Both the position numbers and the translations under genes were made by a program. From contig CAMNPN010000100.1 of NCBI GenBank assembly GCA_946548085.1, positions 1 to 41,868 on the forward strand: a stretch of 41,868 nt of DNA. The letters are read 5' to 3'. The notes under the pieces were generated by a model, which saw nothing but the letters and a program-made list of their open reading frames with translations, did not search any database and was not told the origin of the DNA. Below, piece by piece: positions 25,790 to 32,640 of the stretch. Positions within the stretch are counted from its first letter, which is position 1; each line of letters opens with the position of its first letter. This DNA is from an uncultured Prevotella sp. (GTDB lineage: Bacteria > Bacteroidota > Bacteroidia > Bacteroidales > Bacteroidaceae).

Positions 25790-26512
25790 TTAGAGGTAGA
25801 ATATCGCTTCGGGTCCCATATTGAACAGCAGGTCGAGAATTGAGAGATTCGGCAGGAAGCCGTGTTTCTGTCGATACACCTGATAGTACGGACGTGGCTC
25901 AAAGGCTTCATCGGCACCAGGGTGCTTGGGATGGATCGAAGAGCGGAAGTCGTGGAAGAATCTCGAGGAGGGAGGAGTGTGGAGGGAGGAGGGAGAATAG
26001 TCTGCTGGCAGTGTGTCCCCTGCGTATACCGCACTGGAAGTAATCTCACTCCTCCCTCCACACTCCTCCCTCCACGATTGAGTATAACTCACTCTCGGCT
26101 GGATATCCAGCAACTCACACATCTTCGCCCTGATGGCCTCATTGAACTCAATCAGATACGTCCACCTCTCTTCAAAGAACGGCCGGATGTCATCCTGATA
26201 ATAGTCGAAGAAGGGACTCTCGCCGTAAGCACTCTGCAGCGCATTCCAGTGCAGATGGCGCCAGTTGCCGTGGTCGCTGATGCGAATGTCCTTGATGGTT
26301 TGAGCTTTGAGCTTTGAGCTTTGAGCATTACCACGCTCCACGGGTACGGTGAGTGCCTGGATGCCTTGGGTGGTGGCGATAAGACAACGGTTACGGTAGG
26401 ATTGCTTCTCAAAGTGCTCCCACTGCTCTATGAGCACGTGCTCAGCACGATATAGTTTCTGATACCACTGCACCGGGCCAAAATACGTTGTACTGAGCAG
26501 AACATCCTTCAT
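25790..26512 (-). CDS. WbqC-family protein with two in-frame repeat inserts
   Basis: A 240-aa cytosolic WbqC-family protein; members sit in O-antigen loci and near lepB in Bacteroidetes, and their activity is uncertain. Conserved blocks are STTYFGPVQWYQKL at the start and NLSILDLLFNMGPEA at the end. Two inserts interrupt it. A heptamer array (26297-26331) encodes NAQSSKLKAQ, and a 34-bp inverted repeat (25961-26077) encodes SWREECGGRSEI to SLHTPPSSR. Without them it would be close to the roughly 200-aa family size. HTCS begins 16 bases after its stop; lepB lies upstream across a repeat element. Whether it still folds is not known, but the frame is intact. Confidence 0.85.
   Translation of the reverse strand: MKDVLLSTTYFGPVQWYQKLYRAEHVLIEQWEHFEKQSYRNRCLIATTQGIQALTVPVERGNAQSSKLKAQTIKDIRISDHGNWRHLHWNALQSAYGESPFFDYYQDDIRPFFEERWTYLIEFNEAIRAKMCELLDIQPRVSYTQSWREECGGRSEITSSAVYAGDTLPADYSPSSLHTPPSSRFFHDFRSSIHPKHPGADEAFEPRPYYQVYRQKHGFLPNLSILDLLFNMGPEAIFYL
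25961..26077 (-). repeat. In-frame palindromic insert in the WbqC gene
   Basis: 25963-25996 and 26044-26077 are inverted copies with 32 of 34 positions matching, separated by 47 bases. The arm at 26043-26077 is identical over 35 bases to 8633-8667 in the methyltransferase gene and is read in the same frame relative to each host gene. Confidence 0.92.
26297..26331 (-). repeat. In-frame heptamer array in the WbqC gene
   Basis: Five 7-base units in register: GGTTTGA, three GCTTTGA and GCATTAC. They match the array in the GH35 gene at 15271-15312. Confidence 0.85.
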
Positions 26513-26530
26513 GCGCTATTATCTTTTTTA

Positions 26531-26721
26531 GTTTATAGTTTCCGCCTTCGGCTTAGTTTATAGTTCTTGCGTCCTTTCAGTAGCAAGCGAGCAGAGCTCG
26601 AGCGTATAGTTGATTTCCCTGCAAGCCCTTCTGCCAGCAAATGTAATCATCTGTAAACTGTAAACTGTAAACCGTAAACTGTAAACCGTAAACCGTAAAC
26701 TGTAAACCGTAAACCGTAAAC
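26531..26721. repeat. Composite heptamer-arm element between lepB and WbqC
   Basis: A short left arm (GTTTATAGTTT) is followed by a module at about 26566-26605, a core at 26609-26655 ending GTAATCATCTGTA, and a right arm of about ten GTAAACC/GTAAACT heptamers that runs into the lepB stop codon (its last base is shared with the TAG). The core is identical, in the same orientation, to that at 28192-28238. Confidence 0.9.
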
Positions 26722-28151
26722 TACTTAATATTATCCACAATCCGTCCTATCCGACTCCACCTGACGCCACCCAGGCCGCTGTGGTCAGGATCGCTCGACC
26801 ACCAGATGAATATCGGCTTGCCCACGATATGATCCTCGGGCACGAAACCCCAGTAGCGAGAGTCGGCGGAGTTATGGCGGTTGTCACCCTGCATCCAGTA
26901 GTAGTCCATCTTGAAGGTGTACTCCGACGCTTCCTTGTCGTTGATGAATATCTTGCCGTTGCGGATTTCGAGCTTGTTGCCCTCATATACCTTGATGGGG
27001 CGCTCGTAGATGGCGATGTTGTCGAGCGTCAGTTTGATCTTCTCCCCCTTCTTCGGTATCCACACGGGTCCGTAGTTATCCCTCGTCCAATGCTTGTTGC
27101 CGTTCAGCGGATAGATCTCCAGGTCGTTGGCCTCGGTATTGAGTGTCACACTCTCTACGATGTCCGTCCTTGCCTGCAAGGATACCACGGCGTGCTTCGT
27201 CAGGGGCATATACCCCAGGGTGTTCAGGCTCGTCAGGTCTTCCATCGAGATTCCCAGGTCGTCCATCACCTCCTCAGGTATCGACTGCTTCAGTTTCACA
27301 CGATAGGTGTACTGCACGTTCTCGGGCTCCTTGTTTGCCTTGCCGTCGAGATACACCGTGCGGTTCCTGATCTCGAGCGTCTGTCCAGGCAGTCCCACGC
27401 AGCGCTTCACGTAGTTCTCCCTGCGGTCTGTGGGGCGTGTGACGATCTGGCCATACTCCGCCTGGTTGCGCCACAGCTCGTTGCGCCCTGCGGCGTAGAT
27501 CGCATCGAAGTATTTTATCCGCTGCTCTGCCGTCAGCGAGTCGGGGTCAGGACGGTTCGGGTATATCTGATAGCCAATGCTATAGCACATCTGGTAGTAG
27601 TCGTACGACTGATACTGCGGTGCTGAGCAGAGCGTGTCGCCAGCGGGGAAGTTGAACACCACGATGTCGTTCAGCTTCACCTCGCCAAGACCCTTCACAC
27701 GGCGATAATCCCAGTGGGGCCAGTCCAGGTAGCTCTTACACTCCACCACGGGCAGCGTGTGCTGCGTCAGGGGCATCGTCAGCGGGGTCTGAGGGATACG
27801 TGGGCCGTAGGACACCTTCGACACGAACAGGTAGTCGCCCGTAAGCAGACTCTTCTCCAGCGAACTCGATGGAATCACGTAGTTCTGGAAGAAGAACTGG
27901 TTGATGAAGTACACGGCCACGAGGGCGAACACGATGGCGTCGACCCACGACATGACGAACTTAACCGGCTTCTCGGCCTCCTTCCACCACTGCCACTTGA
28001 TCTTCTTGGTAATGTAGATGTCATAGATGAACGGCACGACCAGCAGTCCCCACCACGACTTCACCCAGTAGAGGAACAACAGGTAGAGTATCAACACGCA
28101 GATGAACTTCGCCCACTGCACCTTTGGATTGAATTCTTTCTTTTTCTCCAT
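26721..28151 (-). CDS. lepB: Signal peptidase I
   Basis: An inner-membrane serine protease that removes signal peptides from exported proteins, 476 aa, typical of the long Bacteroidetes form. N-terminal membrane segments are at about residues 13-45 and 66-85. Catalytic Ser97 lies in PSSSLEKSLL and the Lys near 247 in NYVKRCVGLPGQ. The GDNRHNSADSR box is near the C-terminus. A long insert between the Lys and the last box is normal for the phylum. It lies between dapB and WbqC, as in other Bacteroidales, but each junction is filled with a heptamer-arm element carrying the same core. Confidence 0.95.
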   Translation of the reverse strand: MEKKKEFNPKVQWAKFICVLILYLLFLYWVKSWWGLLVVPFIYDIYITKKIKWQWWKEAEKPVKFVMSWVDAIVFALVAVYFINQFFFQNYVIPSSSLEKSLLTGDYLFVSKVSYGPRIPQTPLTMPLTQHTLPVVECKSYLDWPHWDYRRVKGLGEVKLNDIVVFNFPAGDTLCSAPQYQSYDYYQMCYSIGYQIYPNRPDPDSLTAEQRIKYFDAIYAAGRNELWRNQAEYGQIVTRPTDRRENYVKRCVGLPGQTLEIRNRTVYLDGKANKEPENVQYTYRVKLKQSIPEEVMDDLGISMEDLTSLNTLGYMPLTKHAVVSLQARTDIVESVTLNTEANDLEIYPLNGNKHWTRDNYGPVWIPKKGEKIKLTLDNIAIYERPIKVYEGNKLEIRNGKIFINDKEASEYTFKMDYYWMQGDNRHNSADSRYWGFVPEDHIVGKPIFIWWSSDPDHSGLGGVRWSRIGRIVDNIK

Positions 28152-28163
28152 AATTCATTTTTT

Positions 28164-28343
28164 GTTTACGGTTTACAGTTTACGGTTTACAGTTGATTTC
28201 CCTGCAAGCCCTTCTGCCAGCAAATGTAATCATCTGTACGCTCGAGCTTTGCTCGCTTGCTACTGAAAGGACGCAAGAACTGTAAACCGTAAACTGTAAA
28301 CTATAAACCATAAACTGTAAACCGTAAACTGTAAACCGTAAAC
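28164..28343. repeat. Composite heptamer-arm element between dapB and lepB
   Basis: Left arm of GTTTACG/GTTTACA heptamers (28164-28191), the core 28192-28238, then the side module (about 28236-28280) in the orientation opposite to that at 26566-26605, then a right arm of GTAAACC-type heptamers. The arm's last base is the G of the dapB TAG stop codon. Confidence 0.9.
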
Positions 28344-29059
28344 TAAAACCTAAACATATCTGAGATCGTGAGCAATCCCTGATGATCCTTCGTGTACTCT
28401 GCTGCCAAAACGGCCCCGAGGGCAAAGCCCTTACGGCTATGGGCATCATGCGAGATGGTGATGAGGTCGGCCTCCGAGTCGTAGCGGATGGTATGGATGC
28501 CCGGCACCTCGCCGCGGCGGATGTCATCCACGCGCAGCAGTTTCGGGTCTGTCGTCTCCTCAGCCCAGCCCTCCTTACGGTCCAGGCGCTCCACGATCTC
28601 CTCTGCCAGCGTGATGGCAGTGCCTGAAGGGTGGTCGAGCTTATGCACGTGATGGGTCTCCTCCAGCTCCACGTCATACTGCGGGAACTGGTTCATGATC
28701 TTCGCCAGATAGCGGTTCACGGCCGAGAAGATGGCCACGCCGATGGAGAAGTTCGAGGCCCAGAAGAGCGTCTTCCCCTCTTCATTACAAGCCTTGCGCA
28801 CGTCGTCGCCATGATCCTTCAGCCATCCCGTGGAGCCACTCACCACCTTCACGCCCTTGGCCCAGGCCTTCAGATAGTTGCCATAGGCCACCTGTGGCGC
28901 CGTGAACTCGATGGCCACGTCAGCCGAGGCGAAGGCAGGGCTGTCGAAGTCCTGCTGGTTGTCGATGTCGATGATACTTACAATCTCATGGCCACGCTCG
29001 AGGGCAATCTGTTCTATCATCCTGCCCATCTTGCCGTAGCCGATTAATGCTATTTTCAT
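28343..29059 (-). CDS. dapB: 4-hydroxy-tetrahydrodipicolinate reductase
   Basis: A cytosolic NAD(P)H-dependent enzyme of the lysine/diaminopimelate pathway, 238 aa. The N-terminal dinucleotide-binding motif is GYGKMGRM at residues 8-15; the catalytic and substrate motif HHVHKLDHPSGTA is near residue 137. It is the first gene of the dapB-lepB-WbqC string and has its own -7 box at 29083-29090. The stop codon abuts the repeat element. Slightly shorter than the 250-aa norm but complete. Confidence 0.95.
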   Translation of the reverse strand: MKIALIGYGKMGRMIEQIALERGHEIVSIIDIDNQQDFDSPAFASADVAIEFTAPQVAYGNYLKAWAKGVKVVSGSTGWLKDHGDDVRKACNEEGKTLFWASNFSIGVAIFSAVNRYLAKIMNQFPQYDVELEETHHVHKLDHPSGTAITLAEEIVERLDRKEGWAEETTDPKLLRVDDIRRGEVPGIHTIRYDSEADLITISHDAHSRKGFALGAVLAAEYTKDHQGLLTISDMFRF

Positions 29060-29082
29060 ATCTTATTTCAAATTAAACGGTG

Positions 29083-29090
29083 CAAAGATA
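29083..29090 (-). promoter_or_regulatory. -7 box TATCTTTG for dapB
   Basis: Minus-strand TATCTTTG followed by CACCG, 23 bases before the dapB start codon. No clear -33 box. Confidence 0.65.
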
Positions 29091-29123
29091 CGACAAATAT
29101 ATTAAGTAATGAACATATCAGCC

Positions 29124-29181
29124 AAAGAATTAAAATTCTTTCACAGGCCAGCCCTCCTTGCCTGCCATCAGACGGGAGGGC
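29124..29181 (-). terminator. Probable terminator region after dprA
   Basis: GCCCTCC (29151-29157) pairs with GGAGGGC (29175-29181) just after the dprA stop. A second perfect palindrome, AAAGAATT-AA-AATTCTTT, is at 29124-29141. On the minus strand the latter ends in a short T run, so termination could use either. Confidence 0.5.
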
Positions 29182-29182
29182 G

Positions 29183-30307
29183 TTATATCAGCAGATGATA
29201 CATCCCGCCAGCAAGGGGTTTCACAACACCTTTCATCTCCATCTGGAAGAGAATAGCTGTCAGCTGACCAATGGGAATGGCTGTTTTCACGCTGAGCACG
29301 CTTAGCTGCAGGTCGTTGACAGCTTGTAGCGTGCTGACGATCTTCTGCTCCTCCGGCGAGAGGTCTGGGAAGAGATTTCTCTCGATTCCATCGGCCAAAA
29401 CCCGCTTCCTGACAGTCTCATCCTGCCAGCCCATCGCCTTCACAAAGTCGTCGGCACCAGTTATCAGCGCGGCCACATTGTCGCGTATCAGGTTGTTGCA
29501 ACCTTCGCTATAAGGCATGCCCACGGCACCAGGGAAGGCAAAGACGGCGCGATTGTAGCTTTGGGCGATCTCTGCCGTGATGAGCCCACCGCCTTTGGCG
29601 GCACTCTCTACGACGATGCAACAGTCTGACATGCCTGCCACGATGCGGTTACGGCGCACGAAATTGGGCTTGTCGGCATTGGTCTGCGACATAAATTCGG
29701 TGAGCAGTCCACCATGGTCAAGCATCTGCGCGGCAGTATCACGATGGCGATAGGGATAGATCTGGTCGAGGCCGTGGGCCAGCACCCCGATGGTGGGATA
29801 GCCGTTCTGCAGGGATTCGCGATGGGCACAGATGTCGACGCCGTAGGCCAGTCCGCTGACGATGAGCACCTCTGGGCAGTGGCGTCGCAGGTCAGCGACG
29901 AATCGCCTGATAAGGTCCTGGCCGTATTGCGTACATTGCCTGGTGCCCACGATACTGATCACCCTCAGCGGGTTCAGGTCGGCATTGCCTTTATAGTATA
30001 ATATAATAGGTGCGTCAGCACACTCTGTCAGCCGCTGAGGGTAGTCGCTGCTGGTGAGAGTGATGGCTCTGATACGGTGGTCTTCCATGAAGCGGAGCTC
30101 TGCCTCTGCCCTTCGCAAGGGCTCGTCCCAGTCTTTCAGGGCTTCCATCAGTCGCGGCGAGCAGTCCTTGAGGATGTCGCCGATGTCGTTTCGATGTTCG
30201 TAGAGCAGTTGTGCACTGCCAACGGTCTTATACAGTTCGAGCGCCGTAGCATAATTGAAGTTGCTGATCCTCGTCAGCGCCATTGCGTAAAGTATTTCCT
30301 GTTCCAT
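29183..30307 (-). CDS. dprA: DNA-processing protein DprA
   Basis: A single-strand DNA-binding RecA loader used in natural transformation, 374 aa. An N-terminal helical domain precedes the extended Rossmann fold with VGTRQCTQYG near residue 118, SGLAYGVDICAH near 150 and a GxLTE-type segment (LLTEFMSQ). A C-terminal DprA winged helix is present (SPEEQKIVSTLQ onward). It starts 10 bases after the left arm of the S23 element. It indicates possible DNA uptake, but dprA is found in most bacteria and does not prove competence. Confidence 0.95.
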   Translation of the reverse strand: MEQEILYAMALTRISNFNYATALELYKTVGSAQLLYEHRNDIGDILKDCSPRLMEALKDWDEPLRRAEAELRFMEDHRIRAITLTSSDYPQRLTECADAPIILYYKGNADLNPLRVISIVGTRQCTQYGQDLIRRFVADLRRHCPEVLIVSGLAYGVDICAHRESLQNGYPTIGVLAHGLDQIYPYRHRDTAAQMLDHGGLLTEFMSQTNADKPNFVRRNRIVAGMSDCCIVVESAAKGGGLITAEIAQSYNRAVFAFPGAVGMPYSEGCNNLIRDNVAALITGADDFVKAMGWQDETVRKRVLADGIERNLFPDLSPEEQKIVSTLQAVNDLQLSVLSVKTAIPIGQLTAILFQMEMKGVVKPLAGGMYHLLI

Positions 30308-30317
30308 ATTCCTTTTT

Positions 30318-30354
30318 GTTTATTGTTTAAAGTTTATAGTTTATAGTTGATTAC
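30318..30354 (+). repeat. Left arm of the S23 element
   Basis: 37 bases made of GTTTATA-type heptamers ending in GTTGATTAC. They are inverted at 30755-30791 with 34 of 37 matches. They include the stop codon of the S23 gene (30341-30343). Confidence 0.92.
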
Positions 30355-30727
30355 TTTGTATGCGGGATTTCAATGAAGCCTGCATTGATGACAACATCTT
30401 GTAGATATTCCCAATTTCTTCTTCTATCTGAGAAAACTCGTCTTTACTTATATAGTGCAGATCAAATGCTATTTCCGTCTGGCACATTAACTCCATCAAC
30501 GAGCCGTATGATATCTCCAAAAAATGATACTGCTCCTTAGGCGAAGTCTTAGATGTTCCTTCGGCAATATTTGAGGGAACAGACACGACAGCTCTTCTCA
30601 TCTGATCACTTAATGCATACTTCTCATTAACAGGAAACTCTGCCGTTAGACCGTAAATATCCCTAACCAACGTTTTTGACAACTGGTACACGTTTAACTT
30701 CCTATAAGTATAATTGTATTGCAACAT
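30341..30727 (-). CDS. Four-helix-bundle protein (S23/23S rRNA intervening-sequence family)
   Basis: A 128-aa basic helical protein. The signature SVPSNIAEG is at residues 49-57, preceded by YALSDQMRRA, as in the S23 family encoded by intervening sequences of 23S rRNA genes and related to the Avd accessory protein of diversity-generating retroelements. Cytosolic, presumably nucleic-acid binding. It lies between 37-base inverted heptamer arms at 30318-30354 and 30755-30791; the left arm supplies the last codons (NQL and stop). It is AT-rich compared with dprA and DUF2851. The role outside rRNA genes is not known. A box with its own inverted repeats recalls rRNA intervening sequences, but no rRNA gene is here. 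Confidence 0.9.
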   Translation of the reverse strand: MLQYNYTYRKLNVYQLSKTLVRDIYGLTAEFPVNEKYALSDQMRRAVVSVPSNIAEGTSKTSPKEQYHFLEISYGSLMELMCQTEIAFDLHYISKDEFSQIEEEIGNIYKMLSSMQASLKSRIQSNQL

Positions 30728-30754
30728 TTCAATCTGTTTTTATTTACTACAAAT

Positions 30755-30791
30755 GTAATCATCTATAAACTATAAACTCTAAACTATAAAC
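30755..30791 (-). repeat. Right arm of the S23 element
   Basis: GTAATCATC followed by CTATAAACTATAAAC-type heptamers, the inverse of 30318-30354. It ends 6 bases before the DUF2851 stop codon. Confidence 0.92.
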
Positions 30792-30797
30792 AGAGCA

Positions 30798-32093
30798 TTA
30801 CTTCCTCCTCAGATACTCGTATCCGAAGCGGCAGCGCAGGCAGTCTTTCTTGTCGCAGTACTCCTTCTTCAGCTGGATGAGGGCCTGCGAGTCGCCTGCC
30901 GTCTGTACGGGCAGGCCCACCTGCTGCCACATGCGGATGATGTAGTTGTTCTCAGCCTTCAGCTGTTCGAGCAGGTCGAAGGCCCTGTCGCAGAGCACCT
31001 CCTTGGAGCGATGGCGGCCGTAGGCGAAGAGCATGGGGATGGCGGTATTGATCATGAGCAGGTTCAGCGAGCCGTATCCCAGGTGCTTCTCCGTCTTCGA
31101 ACTGGTGGAGCCAAAGGTGTAGTGCGTCTCCCAGTAAGGGGTGACGTGCGACGTGAGCAGCTTCTTCAGCTCCTCCACCGTTTCGCACCCCACCAGCTGG
31201 CTCAGTCCTGCCTTCTGCTGATAATAGAGGTTTGCCAGCTGCGAGATGCGGATATGCGGGAAGTTCTGCGGGCGCAGGCGGAGGAAGCGCCACAGGTGGA
31301 AATCCATCGGTTTCATCGAGAATTTATGGGCCAGATAGAGATATTCGTTGCGCAGCTTGGCGAAGTAGCCCTCGTTGAGTGCCGCCTGCTGATAGTATGC
31401 CGGCACGGCCTCCAGCTCGAGCAGTCCGGCCTGCCCCATGAAGATGGCCTCTATCTGGAAGAGGTCGTCGCGATGATGGGCCACAGCCTCGAGGGGTATG
31501 CCCTGTGCCCACTGCTCGAAGGCGTCGTTGTTGATGCCGAAGCCGTAGTTGCGGGCGAGGGTCACGAAGTAGGCACCCTCCCAGCTTCCGCCGCAGGCCT
31601 CTGCCCTCCTGCGGATGGCCTCTGTCTTCTGCTCCAGGCGTTCTGTCTGGAGGGCAGCCATCCAGGCGTGTACCATCAGTCGCGTCAGGTCGGGGATCAC
31701 CTTATAGCAGGGCGGGTAGCTGTCCGTCTTCAGCAGTTCCTCGTAGTGGTTCCTCACGCTGTCGGGCACGTCGAGCTGCATCTGGCGTATAAACTCCCCG
31801 CTGGTGTTCATCACCTCGGCGTCGAGCACGCCCGCAACGTGAAGGATCACGTTGTCGTAGCGCCTGTCTTTGTCGTGGCCATGCAGATACCAGTCCGACG
31901 CCTTGTCGTGTATCTCCACGTTGCCCACCCACAGTGTCTGGCCGATCCTCACCTTCGCATTGAAGAAGTCGGGCCCCGCATTGCGGTTGTGCAGTCCCGG
32001 GTCGATCACCTCGACGGCCTGTCCGTCATTCGTCGTCAGCTCCTTCAGCGGAAACAGCTTGTGCTTCCACACGTAGTGCAATAATTGTTCCAT
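30798..32093 (-). CDS. DUF2851 family protein
   Basis: A 431-aa cytosolic protein of the Bacteroidetes family DUF2851, with no known function. Recognisable blocks are MEQLLHYVWKHKLFP, DFFNAKVRIG and WVGNVEIH at the N-terminus, and a Cys-containing tail CDKKDCLRCRFGYEYLR. The N-terminal DFFNAKV...EIH part resembles a metal-binding nuclease-like fold, but I would not assign activity. It has its own -7 box (32131-32138) and is upstream of the S23 element and dprA on the same strand. Confidence 0.85.
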   Translation of the reverse strand: MEQLLHYVWKHKLFPLKELTTNDGQAVEVIDPGLHNRNAGPDFFNAKVRIGQTLWVGNVEIHDKASDWYLHGHDKDRRYDNVILHVAGVLDAEVMNTSGEFIRQMQLDVPDSVRNHYEELLKTDSYPPCYKVIPDLTRLMVHAWMAALQTERLEQKTEAIRRRAEACGGSWEGAYFVTLARNYGFGINNDAFEQWAQGIPLEAVAHHRDDLFQIEAIFMGQAGLLELEAVPAYYQQAALNEGYFAKLRNEYLYLAHKFSMKPMDFHLWRFLRLRPQNFPHIRISQLANLYYQQKAGLSQLVGCETVEELKKLLTSHVTPYWETHYTFGSTSSKTEKHLGYGSLNLLMINTAIPMLFAYGRHRSKEVLCDRAFDLLEQLKAENNYIIRMWQQVGLPVQTAGDSQALIQLKKEYCDKKDCLRCRFGYEYLRRK

Positions 32094-32130
32094 AGTCGTT
32101 CTTCATACAAGTTTAAAGTATAACTGGGTG

Positions 32131-32138
32131 CAAAGATA
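32131..32138 (-). promoter_or_regulatory. -7 box TATCTTTG for the DUF2851 gene
   Basis: Minus-strand TATCTTTG followed by CACCC, 37 bases before the DUF2851 start. Confidence 0.65.
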
Positions 32139-32208
32139 AGCAAAATATTCTAAACGAAGAAGGATTTATCGAAAAAAGTTTGAAACGGTGTGGCATCCGC
32201 TGTACAGA

Positions 32209-32263
32209 GTCGCTTCAGCCTGGGCGTAACGTGCTCATATAGAACGCACTCGGCTGAAGGGAC
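32209..32263. other. Long imperfect hairpin in gene-free region
   Basis: 32209-32220 (GTCGCTTCAGCC) pairs with 32252-32263 at 11 of 12 positions. The loop contains a smaller GTGC/GCAC stem. It could be a structured RNA or the remnant of a small mobile element. I do not recognise an RNA family. The rest of 32139-32620 has no convincing gene. Confidence 0.5.
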
Positions 32264-32373
32264 GCTGTGACGGCCTAGCTGCCTGATGGCTGGAGGGGGA
32301 AACGGTCGACCCACGCGCCTGATGCCATATACGCAAAGGGCTTGTAACGGATACTTCAGACTATCTAAAAGGT

Positions 32374-32439
32374 CGTTTGACCTTAGTCAAACAAACGTTT
32401 GACGGGTGTCAAACAATCGTTTGACGAAGGTCAAACAAC
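32374..32439. repeat. Three tandem 22-bp palindromes CGTTTGAC-N4-GTCAAAC
   Basis: Units start at 32374, 32396 and 32418. Each has the constant arms CGTTTGAC and GTCAAAC and a variable 4-base centre (CTTA, GGGT, GAAG), followed by AAA, AAT or AAC. Constant arms with changing centres suggest a protein-binding or hairpin-forming array. Confidence 0.92.
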
Positions 32440-32498
32440 GAAAAGGAGGGTCTAAACTCCGCCTCAGCCCTGCCTGGCGTGCCGTTTTCAGCATGGCT

Positions 32499-32517
32499 GC
32501 GGGCGAGTCTCGCCCGC
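32499..32517. other. GC-rich hairpin
   Basis: GCGGGCGA (32499-32506) and TCGCCCGC (32510-32517) form a perfect 8-bp stem with a 3-base loop. No T run follows on either side, so a terminator role is uncertain. Confidence 0.5.
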
Positions 32518-32624
32518 CCGCTCCCCATCGCCACGGACGATAACAATGCCGTCATTTTTATATTTTTTACGATATCCCTTCAAAATAAATGGCCCGAGGA
32601 TGGCGGGATAAGCGGATTTTTAAG

Positions 32625-32632
32625 TACCTTTG
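32625..32632 (+). promoter_or_regulatory. -7 box TACCTTTG, near-leaderless start of dusB
   Basis: TACCTTTG followed by CAGCAGAA and the ATG at 32641, leaving 8 bases between box and start codon. It excludes the longer frame from 32479. Confidence 0.65.
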
Positions 32633-32640
32633 CAGCAGAA

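Noticed and set aside
25774..26061. Extended N-terminus of the HTCS gene
   Set aside because: The extra residues overlap WbqC and its repeat insert, while a good signal peptide begins at 25773.
26656..26721. Telomere-like TTTAGGG heptamers
   Set aside because: The 7-base unit resembles telomere repeats only by chance; it is internal, short and arranged in inverted arms.
30318..30791. Intervening sequence of a 23S rRNA gene
   Set aside because: The S23 family gene is present, but the flanks are dprA and DUF2851 genes, with no rRNA sequence.
31011..32084. 357-codon plus-strand frame antisense to the DUF2851 gene
   Set aside because: Typical shadow frame of high-GC coding DNA; the minus-strand product belongs to a known family.
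32374..32439. CRISPR array
   Set aside because: The unit is a 22-bp palindrome with a 4-base centre; there are no spacers of normal length and no cas genes.
32479..32640. Extended N-terminus of dusB
   Set aside because: A -7 promoter box lies inside it and the family N-terminus starts at 32641.
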